This document shows, piece after piece, positions 11,720-22,209 of a DNA stretch of 64,000 bases. The notes beneath the pieces are model-generated. The model had not been told where the DNA came from and did no database searches. It worked only from the letters and a program-made list of their open reading frames with translations. The first letter of the stretch is position 1. Every line of letters starts with the position of its first letter. The translations under genes were made by a program, and so were the position numbers. This DNA is from Delphinapterus leucas (taxonomy: Eukaryota > Chordata > Mammalia > Artiodactyla > Monodontidae): positions 8,315,604 to 8,379,603 of the forward strand of contig NW_022098004.1 in NCBI RefSeq assembly GCF_002288925.2. Direction: 5' to 3'.

Positions 11720-12078
11720 ACAGAACAACGAATATAGCCAATATTTTATAATAACTTTATATGGAGTAAAATCTATTAAAATAGCAAATCAGGGCTTCTC
11801 TGATGGCGCAGTGGTTGAGAGTCCGCCTGCCGATGCAGGGGACACGGGTTCGTGTCCTGGTCTGGGAAGATCCCACATGCCGTGGAGCGGCTGGGCCCGT
11901 GAGCCATGGCCGCTGAGCCTGTGCGTCCCGAGCCTGTGCTCTGCAACGGGAGAGGCCATAACAGTGAGAGGCCCACGTACCGCAAAAAATAAAAAATAAA
12001 TACATAAAAAGTAGCAAATCACTGTTGTACACCTGAAACTAATATAATATCGTAAGTCAACTGTACTTTCACTTAAAA
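11720..12078 (+). mobile_element. L1 3' end inside Tigger1, itself split by a CHR-2 SINE
   Basis: 'gccaatattttataataact' on the left and 'tgttgtacacctgaaactaa' on the right are continuous in the L1 3' end, interrupted at 11792-12011 by a SINE. Tigger1 sequence resumes on both sides, with a diverged TSD (aaaacgtacgttt / aaaagttatgttt). Confidence 0.75.
11782..12021 (+). mobile_element. CHR-2 SINE, sense, 10-bp TSD
   Basis: Body 11792-12011 starts 'gggcttctctgatggcgcag' and ends 'gcccacgtaccgc' plus an A-rich tail. The tRNA-derived head keeps a B-box-like 'gggttcgtgtcc'. TSD tagcaaatca is exact at 11782-11791 and 12012-12021. It needs L1 enzymes in trans to move. Confidence 0.95.
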
Positions 12079-12479
12079 AAGTTATGTTTACACTATATTG
12101 TAATCTATTAAGTGTGGAATAGCATTATGTCTAAAAAACCAATGTACATACCTTAATTTAAAAGTGCTTTATTGCCAAAAAATGCTAACCGTGATTTGAG
12201 CCTACAGTGAATCATAATCTTTTTGCACTAATACAATCATAGATCACTGATCACAGATCATCATAACGAATATAATAATAATGAAAAAATTTTAAATATT
12301 GCGAGAAATACCAAAATGTGACACAGAGGCACAAAGTGAGCAAATGCTGTTGAAAAAATGGCGCCAATAGACTTGCTGGATGCAAGGTTGCCACAAACAT
12401 TCAATCTGTAAAAAATGCCATATCTGTGAAGCACAATAAAACAAGGTATGCCTCTTGTGTTATAATTCCTGTTCTTTTC

Positions 12480-12635
12480 ATCAGGCAGTAGGTGAGGGTA
12501 GGGCATTTAGGGGAGGGACCATTATCCCATATGATGGTCACTTTCAAATGTCACTGGCCCTGGGAGAGATTGCTGTTTTCAATGGACATCTCCGTGGGCC
12601 GGTCAAGCATTTATCTATCTAACCATTCATCCATC
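12480..12635. other. Short unique spacer
   Basis: No repeat recognised between Tigger1 and the L2 fragment. Confidence 0.4.
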
Positions 12636-12639
12636 CACA

Positions 12640-12740
12640 TACTCATCCCCTCGTTAATTTGTTCATGTATTCACTAAATACTCATTAAACACCAACTTTG
12701 TGCTAGCCATTTTATGGGGTAAAAAGGAGTCATGAAAAGA
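12640..12740 (-). repeat. L2 LINE 3' end, antisense
   Basis: 'tattcactaaatactcatta' and 'aacaccaactttgtgctagc' match the reversed L2 3' end. Diverged. Confidence 0.4.
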
Positions 12741-12839
12741 TTTTGAGGAGAGCTCATACCACATCATTTTGTAATTAGACATCAGTAATTTAAGAACATG
12801 GAGGAGGATATGCTGATAAAAGTACAGTACAAATAATAA

Positions 12840-13005
12840 ATATTTTTTAATTGAAATATGGTTGATTTTACAATGTGGTGTTAGTTTCAGGTACACAACA
12901 AAGGGACTCAATTATTGTGTAAAGATTCTTTTCCATTGTATGTTGTTACAAGATGTTGAGTATAGCCCCCTGTGCTGTACAGTTGGTCGCTGTTGGTTGT
13001 CTATT
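12840..13005 (-). repeat. L1 3' UTR fragment, antisense
   Basis: 'gtggtgttagtttcaggtac' and 'agccccctgtgctgtacagt' are typical of the reversed artiodactyl-type L1 3' end. Confidence 0.65.
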
Positions 13006-13009
13006 AATG

Positions 13010-13210
13010 TATTTTTCAAGGGCTCATGACATACTAGGCACTGAGCTAAGAGTTACATGCAGACAATCATTTAAATCACAATCAACTTCTAAGCCTATTT
13101 TTCTTTTAACCTCCATCTAACAAATGTGGAAGCTAGAGCTTAGTGAGATTATAAAACTGGCCCAAGTTCACAAAGCTAGACTGGAATTCACATCCAATCT
13201 GTAGAATTTC
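13010..13210 (-). repeat. MIR SINE, antisense
   Basis: 'catactaggcactgagctaa' and 'ctggcccaagttcacaaagc' are diverged antisense MIR signatures. Confidence 0.55.
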
Positions 13211-13269
13211 AGGTCCTGGTTTTCCACTTCCCAACCACATCCTCTCTTCCTGGGCCTTGATACTGCCTA

Positions 13270-13500
13270 CCCAGGTAGAGACGAACGGGGGCATTGGGAC
13301 AAAGGAGCCAAATGGAAGTGACATTGACCTGGAATTTTAAGACAGGCTTTTGGATTTGATCTTAAAGGATGAAAAGGAATTTTTTTAGGCAGAAGAAGGA
13401 AAAAGAAGATTTTAGGAAGCTTGTACATGGAAAGCAAGGATGGTTTCAACTCTGAAGGGAGGGAGGGCTGGAAGTGAGAGATAAGGTGGGAAAAGAGCTT
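13270..13500 (-). repeat. Possible L2 internal 3' region, antisense
   Basis: 'cttaaaggatgaaaaggaat' and downstream purine-rich text resemble reversed L2. Weak. Confidence 0.3.
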
Positions 13501-13659
13501 GTGGTGGACTTTAAACCTCCTAAGGGGAGGGTCCCTGAGTCCCCTCCATGTCATCAACCAAGATGCCTGGATGCCTGGCACTGGCCCAGGTTGGGTGATC
13601 TCCTCCCTTCTTACTGCTCCTACAGACCCTGTTCATATTCTCATAAGCATGCTGGTATC

Positions 13660-13830
13660 TTCTGTAGCTGCAATATCTAATATGGTGGTCACTAGCCAGA
13701 CATGGCTATTTATATCTAATGAAAATGAAACCAAAGTGCAGTTCCTTAGTTGCACCAGCCACATTTCAAGTACTCAAGAGCCTGGCATGGCTAATATATA
13801 TATGATCTAGAACATCTAAAATAGAATATT
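13660..13830. repeat. MITE-like hAT element (MER3-like)
   Basis: 'ggtcactagccagacatggc' near one end and 'ccagccacatttcaagtact' near the other match the non-autonomous hAT family with TAGCCACATGTGGCTA-like ends. Family name is from memory. Confidence 0.4.
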
Positions 13831-13937
13831 CTATTCAAGAGGGCTGCTCTGTCATCTGTCTCCTGTGCATGGAGAAACATCAGGGGACAGGAACCGTGCT
13901 CAAAGGATGCCCCAATGTCTTGTCTGGAAGATGACAT

Positions 13938-14175
13938 AAAAAAGATGCTCAGGGCTTCCCTGGTGGCGCAGCGGTTGAGAGTCCGCCTGCCAGTGCAGGG
14001 AACACGGGTTCGTGCCCTGGTCCGGGAAGATCCCACATGCCGCGGAGCGGCTGGGCCCGTGAGCCATGGCCACTGATCCTGCGCGTCCGCAGCCTGTGCT
14101 CTGCAACGGGAGAAGTCACAACAGTGAGAGGCCCGTGTACCGGAAAAAAAAAAGAAAAAAAAAAAAGATGCTCAG
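13938..14175 (+). mobile_element. CHR-2 SINE, sense, 15-bp TSD
   Basis: Body 13953-14160, from 'ggcttccctggtggcgcagc' to 'aggcccgtgtaccgg' plus an A-rich tail. TSD aaaaaagatgctcag is exact at 13938-13952 and 14161-14175. Frames on both strands here are SINE shadows. Confidence 0.95.
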
Positions 14176-14329
14176 TGGTTGTTAGGTCCATAACTTCAGG
14201 ACTGGAAGGGAGCTTATATCCCACAGCCTCTTTCAACAGGGAGGAAGTCTAAGGCCGATACCATGACTGGTAATATGGCTTTGAACAAGGGACTCTATAC
14301 TCAGTGCCTTTCCAATTTCAGCATGCCCA

Positions 14330-14460
14330 TGACTCTCCATAAGGGTGCAGATCCTGATTCAGTGGTTCTGGGGTGGAGCATAGATTCTGCATGTCTGAGA
14401 GGCTCCCAGGTAATAGTGATAATGTTGGTCTGTTGACCACACTTAAACGTAGCAAGGCTC
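14330..14460 (+). repeat. MER5A-type DNA transposon fragment
   Basis: 'cctgattcagtggttctggg' and 'gttgaccacacttaaacgta' match MER5A (non-autonomous hAT-Charlie). Orientation call is tentative. Confidence 0.5.
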
Positions 14461-14469
14461 TATGACCAG

Positions 14470-15440
14470 GAGAGAAGACCAAATTAAAATGCTGCCGGAT
14501 AAATCTGGGAAGTTGAGCTGTTGGTGTGGAGATCTTTCTACAAAACTGGTCCACGAATTCAATTTTGTGAACATAAGGAGAAACTTAAGACACTTGTTTA
14601 TCTCTGTGTTTTTCGACGCTGAGCCATCCCATTTATACTGCCTTTCAGAAGATGAGAAAATCAGAGAGTACATTCAGAAATCAGATGCTAAGAAAACCAC
14701 CCTCTCCTTTTCCCCACCGATACTTTCATCATAACCACAATGAAAAGTTAACAGCTACAATCACAAAAGCTTCAATTCAAGGAATAATCAATGATGACTC
14801 CATTTAGCAAGAGAAATTGTAAAACGAATAGATCCACACACTTTTGAAACATGAGTCAGAGAGGAAGCAAAAAGGCCAATGTGTTTTTAAAAAGCTTTGG
14901 AAAGAGAGGGACATACGCAACACGCTCTTCCCAAGAAGAAAAATCTCTTTGAAAGTCTCTGCCTCCTGCAGGGCTCTCCTTCAGAGCCACATCTGACATG
15001 GGTCTAATTTCCCTGCTCGATAGCATCATCATTAAACAGCCACACATCACAAGTAACATGTTTATCATTTTAACATGCCTTCCAAGATTGAGTTCGCATT
15101 ATGGATTGTGAAAACATAGATTCTGTTGCTTGGGAGGGGGCAAATGGAGATCTATCAGTGTTCTAGAAAATGAATTTTTAATACCACTTGAAAGACAAGT
15201 TACAGATACTCAGAGGTTTTAACTAAGACCATTTTCACGCCTGAAACAAATATGTTTAATTAGGCAGCTAACAGCTCTCCTCAATGCTACAAAGCTGAGA
15301 GGAGAACACACAAATTCTTTAGGAAAGGAGCAGGCGTTTAGTCCAGAGCGCCGGTCCCATGGCCAGACAGCAACAGTTTCCTCACCATGTCTCTACTCAA
15401 CATCAGGAATCATAGAATGTACGATATTTGTCAAAATGGA
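14470..15440. other. Unique stretch, candidate conserved non-coding DNA
   Basis: About 1 kb without recognisable repeats inside a repeat-dense area. It contains homeodomain-type cores such as 'gtttaattaggcagctaaca' near 15255. Conservation cannot be tested here. Confidence 0.35.
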
Positions 15441-15449
15441 TGTGGGGTT

Positions 15450-15600
15450 AAATCTGGCTCTTGCCTCTTCCTAGCCCTTTAATTTTGGCCAAGCCACTTA
15501 ATATTTTCTGAGCCTCGTCCATCTGGGCGATAGTAATACCATTTCTGAGTTATAGGAAAGATTAAATTGAAATAATGCATATAAAGCACCAGATACATGA
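15450..15600 (+). repeat. MIR SINE, sense
   Basis: 'ttttggccaagccacttaat' and 'gtaataccatttctgagtta' follow the sense MIR order; diverged. Confidence 0.55.
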
Positions 15601-15609
15601 GAATAATTG

Positions 15610-15880
15610 TTTTAATTGAGGTAGTAATGTTCACAATGGTGTTTGGCCTTCATCCCAGGAGGAAGAATTTGCTAGTAGTGGGATGGGGTGTGAGAATTTT
15701 CAAGGACAGAAGATCCATTCCTCCACGAACCTGCTAGAGGACCACTTTTCTGTCTCCAAAGGCCTCTGTGAAAATGCATATCAAAGTGAGGATGTTCAGT
15801 AGTAGTGAGGGTGCAAAGAACAGAGAAGGGTGGTGGGTGTACAAGCAGGTTGAACATTGTAGTCAAAATACTGCTTATAT
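15610..15880. other. Unique spacer
   Basis: Nothing recognised. Confidence 0.4.
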
Positions 15881-15884
15881 TCAT

Positions 15885-16335
15885 TAATTAACACCAACCG
15901 CATCCCAAGACGCATCAGGCAACACGGTGAACACTTTGGATATGTGACCCCATTCAATCCTCATAGCAGCCCTGGGAGATCGGTACTTATACTATTTCTA
16001 TTTAGTACAAGGTTTTCCAAATTCAACACGGTGGATATTTGGGGGCAGATAATTCTTTGTTGGGAGTGCTGTCTCGTGCATTGTAGGATGTTTAGCAGTA
16101 TCCCTGGCCGTGACCTACTAGGTACCAGTAGCACACTCTCCCCACCCCAGTTGTGGCAACCAGTAATGGCCCCAGGCGTGGTCAGATGTCCCGGGTCAGG
16201 GGAACAGTCACCCTCGGTTGAGAATCTCTGGGTGACTAATCAATGAATAAAATAAAGTAGTGAAGTTCAGAGACTTCCCCAGATCACCTGGCAAGCAAGT
16301 GTTGGAGCCAGGATCCGAAATCAGGCGGCGAGTTT
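15885..16335 (-). repeat. MIR SINE, antisense, split by MER20
   Basis: Left half ends 'tttctatttag' near 16014; right half resumes near 16245 with 'gacttccccagatcacctgg'. Together they read as one antisense MIR. Confidence 0.55.
16017..16230 (-). mobile_element. MER20 DNA transposon in a MIR
   Basis: Contains 'gcagataattctttgttggg', 'gcattgtaggatgtttagca' and 'agttgtggcaaccagtaatg', ending 'ggttgagaatctctg'. Near full-length MER20 (non-autonomous hAT). A clear 8-bp TSD could not be confirmed. Confidence 0.85.
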
Positions 16336-16339
16336 CCCA

Positions 16340-17005
16340 AACCTCACCCTTGTATATTGATACCAAAGCTATACTCTCTCCTAGGCCCAGAATATAAGGT
16401 AAAGAAAGCTCTGTGTTTGGGGGGATTTGAGTGGTAGGAGGAGCCTTTGTAGCAAAACCTCTGCTGTGACTAATGAGCATAATAAGCCATCTGACAACCT
16501 GGCCACATCTGATGGTTCCAGGTAAATACTTTCCCTGGAGAAGCTCTCCCTGATTCCGACACCACAAGCTGTGCAAAAACAAGCCGGAAACTGTTTCTTG
16601 GGAACATCTCCCTTGGCCAGTTCATGACATTTAAGAAAAAATATTTGGCCCCAAACCATTATCTTCTCCTTATTAATAAGATTTGGCAGTAGCTGTGTTT
16701 TGGCTTTAAAAAAAAAATGAAGTCTACTTTCAGAGATGGAGACTTGCCTTCACCGAGGAATCCAAATGTCTGTCCTAGGTTCAAAAGGGAAATTAAATGA
16801 GAACATTTTGATTATGCTCAAATATGTGTCTGGTATCCCAGGGGGACAAATTTCACTTAAATAAGTGATCTCTGGAGTGATTTGTTAAAAACAATTCCTC
16901 TTATTCCTAGAGTCCTATCTCTGTAGTTTAGCTGGGTCTGTCACAGGCATCTGAGAAAGCCCGTTATTACACTGCCGTGCGTTGCTTTAATAATACAGCT
17001 TGTTC
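16340..17005. other. Unique sequence, no gene recognised
   Basis: No exon-like structure; a short A-run lies near 16708-16717. Confidence 0.4.
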
Positions 17006-17009
17006 ACAT

Positions 17010-17185
17010 GTCCCTTACAGCCACAAAGCGCATTCATGTTCATCTCATCTTTGCAATAGCTCCTTAGAGGTATTATTACTATGCCCAGTTTTACATATGT
17101 GGAAACCGACGCTCAAGGAGGTTGGCATCCACCAGTCAACAGCTGGCAGAGATTGGGCTCCAGTTCAGGTCCTTTAATCCCAAAA
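17010..17185 (-). repeat. MIR SINE, antisense
   Basis: 'gttcatctcatctttgcaat' and 'ttacatatgtggaaaccgac' are antisense MIR signatures. Confidence 0.55.
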
Positions 17186-17189
17186 GGGT

Positions 17190-17600
17190 GGGTAGGTGAT
17201 GGGTGCCTGGTTGGCAGCAGGCTTTGGGGAAGATGTGAGTCTGGCTTTGGAGGCCAACTCCATCTATTCTCCTTTGGCCTGTGATTGGCCTCATAGCTGG
17301 GCCTCCAGAAGGCTCAGGAGTGATGCCCCAGCTAGCAATGCTCAAGGCCCCAAGGCCTGGATATTCCCAGGGCTGTGTGGATGTCTGGGCCTGACAGCAG
17401 TGCCACAGAGCCCAAGGCAGTGCAAACACACGAGCGTGCATGTAGGCACGTACAAAGTGCATGAAAACAAGAATACCGGCACACAAACTTCGCACAGGTC
17501 AACACGTAGTCAAAGTGGGGGCAAAAGGACTGGCCCCAGGCAGGTCCCCAGTGGGCTCTACTTGTGTCTTTCATTATTGTTCCAATCTACCTTCAGTGCC
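17190..17600. other. Unique sequence with chance long frame
   Basis: The longest non-L1 frame of the window (17196-17666, plus) runs through here. It begins with GTG followed by ATG, overlaps other-strand frames and resembles no family I know. Confidence 0.4.
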
Positions 17601-17609
17601 CACCTCCTC

Positions 17610-17850
17610 ACCCCCCACCCCTCCTTGGTCCGAAAATGTTCACTCAGTGTGCGCAATTTAGGATAACTTCTTCCTGCACTACCTCTAGCTTAAAGCTCCT
17701 CTCCATCCTTCAGTGCCTTAAACTCTTCTGGCCCATAGTGTATGAGATCCTGCTCTAAGACACTGATGGAGTAGAAGAGCCATGAGGTCAGAGTCTGAGG
17801 GTATTTCATACTCCTGTGTCCTCAGCCCCCAGCTGAGCCCTTGGTACATG
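17610..17850 (+). repeat. Possible L2 3' region, sense
   Basis: Pyrimidine-rich text followed by a 'gtgtcctcagcccccagctg'-like end resembles sense L2. Weak. Confidence 0.3.
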
Positions 17851-17884
17851 GATCGGGAGAGGCGGGAAAAAGCAGAGGCTGAGC

Positions 17885-18640
17885 CAAGTCACCAAGGCTG
17901 GCGTGCAAGGCCTGCCACTCACTGACCATGTGACCGTGAGCGAGTCAGTTACACTGTGGTAGAATAAGGGACTCTGAAGAGGGCCACCTCCTAATCCCCA
18001 GAACCTGTGAATATGTGACCTTAATTGGCGAGAGGAGACTCAGGTTGCAGACTGAATTAAGGCTGCTAACCAGCTGACTTTAAAATAGAGAGTTTAGCCT
18101 GGATTCTCCAGGTGGGCCCAGTGTAATCACAAGGGTCCTTAAAATTGGAAGCTAGAGGCAGAAATGGAGTCAGTACTGAAGTGATGCCATATGAAAAACA
18201 CCAGACCCTCTGTTACAGGTTTTGAAGATGGAAGGAGACACAAGTCAAGAAATGCAGGCGGCTTCCGGAAGCCGGAGAATTCAAGCACATGGATTCATGG
18301 ATAGAGCCTCCTGAATGGAGTGTGTCCTGCCGACACCTTGATTTTAGCCCCGGTGAGACCCACGTTGGACTTCGACCTCCAGAACCGTAAGATAATACAC
18401 TCGTGTTGCTTTAAACCACTAAGTCCATAGTAATTTACTATAGTGGCATTAGATGCGAACACAAATCTAAGGCTCCATTTTCCCATCTTTAAAATGGGGT
18501 CAGTGACGGCACAGACCCTGCAGTAATGAGTAAATGTGACAGCGCGCGGTATATGTAAAGCTCATGGAGGACAACCCGACTAACACAGTAACTTTTAGTG
18601 CTTATCAGATGTGCAAAAATGGTCATTGAGCGAATGAATA
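17885..18640 (+). repeat. MIR SINE, sense, split by MLT1 LTR
   Basis: Left part ends 'gtgagcgagtcagttac' (about 17954). Right part resumes with 'ttttcccatctttaaaatgg' (about 18478). Between them sits a complete LTR. Confidence 0.6.
17950..18462 (+). mobile_element. MLT1-type solo LTR (ERVL-MaLR), sense
   Basis: Body about 17955-18457 starts 'tgtggtagaataagg', includes 'cctaatccccagaacctgtg', 'gtgtaatcacaagggtcctt' and 'cgacaccttgattttagccc', and nears its end with 'tttaaaccactaagtccata'. Flanks tacac/aacac fit a 5-bp TSD with one mismatch. No internal retroviral sequence remains. Confidence 0.75.
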
Positions 18641-18660
18641 GATGAATGAATGAATGAACA
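18636..18660. repeat. (GAAT)n microsatellite
   Basis: Short GAAT/GATG run ending 'gaatgaatgaatgaac'. Confidence 0.8.
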
Positions 18661-18948
18661 AAATTGTTGGAGGCAAGAAGCAAGAAAAGGGATCTAGGGT
18701 GTGTTCAAGGAAGGATCAAAGTATTTGCAAAGTTAAGGTTGACTGTGTACACAATTAGTTACTTGCCCTTTGCCATTGTCTGCAGAAGCTTAAAGAATAT
18801 GGTAACCAGGCCCTTCCTTGATTTTGACCCTGAATTTCCCTATTAACCTGTTTCTGCCGTGGTTAGCCTTCGTCCTCTGCGCTCCCATGCTGATCCTTTC
18901 CAGAAACTGATACATGCAAACCCCTTGGATCCCTCAGCAAAGAAACTA

Positions 18949-18969
18949 ATAATAATAATAATAATAATA
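18949..18969. repeat. (AAT)n microsatellite
   Basis: Seven AAT units. Confidence 0.9.
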
Positions 18970-20085
18970 CAAGAATTAAACTATGACAATGTGAGAGCAG
19001 TGGATAGTGGTATTTCATAATGTTGGGTTGACTACAATGTGAAGTGATGGAGTAGCCTCCATACTATTTCCTCAAAGTCCTGTGCTTTCCACCCTTCATT
19101 TTTGCCTGTGGGAAACAATCCACCCTGAAGAAACCTTGTTTCCACCAAGACTTTTTTTATTTTTCCTTTTTTGCAGTTCCCCTGTCCCAGGCCATCAGAC
19201 ATCTAACTATAACCGAACAGCCCGCTCTGCCTTCACACACCAGCATTTTCTAAATATTCGCATTCCTCAGATGCCAGCTCCTTCCTTATTTTCTCAATTC
19301 CGTATTTGTTTATCCTCAAAAGCTCCTTTGTAGCTGCCCACATGGATCTGGGAAAATGTGGAGGCCAGCCCTCTTCCCTTGGGCAGCCCAGGGCCCACCA
19401 GGAGCCCCATTTCCGTTTCTCCACCTCGGGGGCACTCTCCTGAGAACAGAACTGACTGCAAGGTCCCCGTGGGCCCAGCAGCTGACCCAGCCCTTCAAAT
19501 GCACAAACGGTCCTCTAAGGATCTGGGGCCTGGTGAGTGCAGGTTCCCTCGGGGGGATTTTTAAACCCATGGTTCCCTGTTTTGCAAGTAGGAGCCCCTC
19601 ACTTCAGCCGGGTCTCCCTCAGACAGACCTCAGAGCCCGGGGTATTTAAAAGCCAGGGATCATATCATAGCGAGGGTGCCCTGACTGTGAACTTCGCCCT
19701 TGAAGGGTGCAGCCCTCGCCCACAGATTATAAGGTAACAAGCAAGCCAGTGACCTGCCCTGAACCCCGACCTTGCCCTCTGCATGGGCTGGGAACCCCTG
19801 CAGAAGGCCAGCCAGGAGAGAGTTGGAAAAGAGCCAGCTGTGGGCCTGGTGTGCCTGCCGCGGCCAGTCCCGCAGGAGGATTAGCAGGAAATGGCGTTTC
19901 TTTGGTCAACAAGAAGTGAGTCTTCTCTCCAGCATGGGCTAGAGCAGGACTTCCGGTCCTGGAGTTGCAGTCTAGAATCGTCTCTTCTTTAGGGGAAGAA
20001 AGAGTCATTTCCTTGCTTCACCCTCTTACCGCCTCCCCGCTGCCTTTAGAGAAGGCTCCAAGTCCCCTTCACAGCCTTCTGGAAT
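18970..20085. other. Unique GC-richer stretch, no gene recognised
   Basis: Several overlapping frames on both strands (19.3-20.0 kb) reflect higher GC rather than coding. No acceptor/donor pair brackets a convincing exon. Confidence 0.4.
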
Positions 20086-20089
20086 CCTG

Positions 20090-20300
20090 CTTCTACCTGC
20101 TTCTCTGCTCCACCCACCTCCTGGCACACAGTCAGCATTCAGCTCTCCTGAACTGGTCGTGAATCCTCTCGGCTCTCTGTGCCTCCCAGACCTCAGTGCC
20201 TCTGCGAAGGCTCTCTTCCCCGCCTGGGTAATTCTTAATTACCCTTCAAAGCTCAGCACAGCAGGCACTTCTCCAGCCCCACTAGAGACCTGTCCTTACT
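20090..20300 (+). repeat. Possible L2 3' region, sense
   Basis: 'aattacccttcaaagctcag' and the surrounding pyrimidine-rich text resemble L2. Weak. Confidence 0.35.
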
Positions 20301-20324
20301 GGGTGATAGGTAGGCATAGAAGGC

Positions 20325-20490
20325 CCCAGCATTTTGCACCTGCCAACTCATTTACTCTTCACTGTCACACCATGAAGTAAGTCAGTGGGACTATAAACCC
20401 GTTTCACACATTGGGAAACCAAGCCCAGAGAGCTGAAGCAACTTGTCCAAGGTGGCAAAGTTGACAAGAGGCAGAGCTGGGACAAGCAGC
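20325..20490 (-). repeat. MIR SINE, antisense
   Basis: 'tttcacacattgggaaacca' and 'aacttgtccaaggtggcaaa' are antisense MIR signatures. A sense MIR follows immediately, making a divergent pair. Confidence 0.6.
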
Positions 20491-20514
20491 CCAGCTCTGG
20501 TGTTAGCCTGGGCT

Positions 20515-20705
20515 CTGTACTCGGCCAGAGGCAGATTTTCACCAGCTGCGTGACCTTGGACTGGTTACTTAACCATTTCTGAACGTCAGTTGCCTCATCT
20601 AGAAAATGGGCTTACAAAGAGAACCTGTGAAGAGGTATAGAATGTGTCTTGAGCGCCTACTGTGCAGTAAACACTCAGTTAAGACCTGGTAACTGTAATA
20701 TTATT
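20515..20705 (+). repeat. MIR SINE, sense
   Basis: 'gctgcgtgaccttggactgg', 'ttgcctcatctagaaaatgg' and 'gagcgcctactgtgcagtaa' give the sense MIR order. Confidence 0.65.
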
Positions 20706-20859
20706 ACTACTGATAATCCTTAGTATGGCCTCCCTCACAGCCCTGATGACACCAGACCTAATCGTGACCTGAATCCCCACACAGGGCAGGATCCCAAGGT
20801 GGTGCCTAATTCAGAGCTTAGTAGATATTAGTAACAGAGGAATGAATGATTGCATCTAG

Positions 20860-20975
20860 TCTAATGCATTTATCACACCAGGCCCACCTTGAGCATTCAA
20901 TTAATATTAGTAATAATTATTATCATCATAAATTAATAGTAATTATCATCGTAATAATAATTATCATTATCACTG
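20860..20975. repeat. AT-rich TAATTATTATCAT-type low-complexity tract
   Basis: Degenerate repeats of taataattattatc and tagtaattatcatc; resembles an expanded MIR 3' tail. Confidence 0.7.
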
Positions 20976-20989
20976 TTTTCTTGGATCCT

Positions 20990-21668
20990 GTAACATAGCT
21001 GCATCTCCAGTGGGGGGACTTCTGCTTTGTCGTTTGTGTTGAATGAAGGACATTCACAGTCTCCTAGCTGATTCAGAGGAAATACTGCCAGCTTGGCAGC
21101 CACATCCACCAAAGAGCAGTAGCAGGAGTCTTAATCATATCACACGATGAACTGAGATGCCTTTTGTTGTTCAAAACAGTGCTGGGGACGGTGGAAAAGT
21201 CAAACGAGGTAAAAGCCAAAACAGCCCAATCATTTACCCACAATGGGAATCACTGACCACAGGGCCAGGGTCAATATTAGGGCAAGTTACATATCAATGT
21301 GGGGTCATTAGTCTCTGTTCTTCCCAGTTCTGGGAGAGCACATTGGCCCTGGGCCAGCCCATGGGAGCGGGGAGCCGGCAGTGTGGACTCTAACCGTGAA
21401 AAACAAGATGCTAGGAGGTTTTATGCTCCTAGAGCTTAAAGGTCAAACCGAGCCGTGGTTACGGTGCCCATCTGCTTTCCGGATGCGCCCTCCGCAGGGA
21501 TGAACAAAGTCCAGCTTGCGGGAAGGAATCCAAAGGCCGTGTCCTCTAATGACAACGGGGCAGAGACGCTCCTCCTGGCTGTCCGGGAGGGCTCTGGGAA
21601 AATGGCACATACTGTGTTTAGGGGCCAAGCTGGGGCCAGTGGAATTAAGGAGGAATATTGTCATTCTC
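20990..21668. other. Unique sequence, no gene recognised
   Basis: Nothing recognised on either strand. Confidence 0.4.
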
Positions 21669-21671
21669 ATT

Positions 21672-21890
21672 ACTAATTATAATAGTTTACTCTTCATGGA
21701 ACACGTACTGGGGGCTGTGCTTTGTGATTTCATATGTGACATCACTTAACCCTCACAGATGCCTCGGGGGCAGGGTGGGGGGATTATTACCCCAATTAGA
21801 CAAATAATGAAGCTGGAAAGTTCAAGATTGCCCAAGCTGATCATCTAGCAAGTGGCAGGGAAGGGATCTCCTGCCCAGTGCAACATGCCT
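21672..21890 (-). repeat. MIR SINE, antisense
   Basis: 'tcatatgtgacatcacttaa' and 'gattgcccaagctgatcatc' parallel antisense MIR; the core is diverged. Confidence 0.5.
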
Positions 21891-21894
21891 CCAA

Positions 21895-22205
21895 ACTCAG
21901 CCATCAGATGGATGTGGGCAGTTGCTCACCCCAAACCCATCCTCTCCTTTGTCTTTGCTCAGAAGACCCTGACTTCGTCCAGGGCAGCCATGTGTTCAAC
22001 CCCCAGGAGATGCTGGCTCTCCCAGAACCCCCTGCAGCTGGGGTAACCACAGGACAGAACCGGCAGGGAAAGCTCACTTGGAGGGGGATGCCATTTTAGG
22101 CACACATTCACTTCCGGGAAAAAAAGAGGACAGGCTCATCTATCCCTTCTTCTTCTGCCTCAAAGGAGTTCTTGAGCCGGGAGAGAAAGAGGCCTTCTTC
22201 TTTTT
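21895..22205. other. Unique sequence
   Basis: Nothing recognised. Confidence 0.4.
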
Positions 22206-22209
22206 ATAG

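Larger units (their letters stand above)
11620..12453 (-). mobile_element. Tigger1 DNA transposon remnant, split by an L1
   Basis: Left piece (about 11620-11718) has 'gtgccagaccaccacagtca' and 'gtttcccagtgcatagaaaa'. Right piece (about 12079-12453) has 'tttacactatattgtaatct' and ends 'gcacaataaaacaaggtatg'. Both match the ends of Tigger1 (TcMar type) in reverse. The transposase-coding interior is deleted: 'atgctaaccgtgatttgagc' runs within about 60 bases into 'atcactgatcacagatcatc'. Non-autonomous fossil. Confidence 0.75.

Noticed and set aside
13791..14252. Frames on both strands with SHMPRSGWAREPWPL- or GPSRSAACGIFPD-like text
   Set aside because: The same peptides recur at 11.8, 34.9, 57.0 and 59.1 kb because all are translations of the CHR-2 SINE.
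17196..17666. 156-codon plus-strand frame, longest outside L1
   Set aside because: Starts GTG-ATG, crosses the end of a MIR and possible L2 sequence, is overlapped by minus-strand frames, and shows no domain or compositional coding signal.
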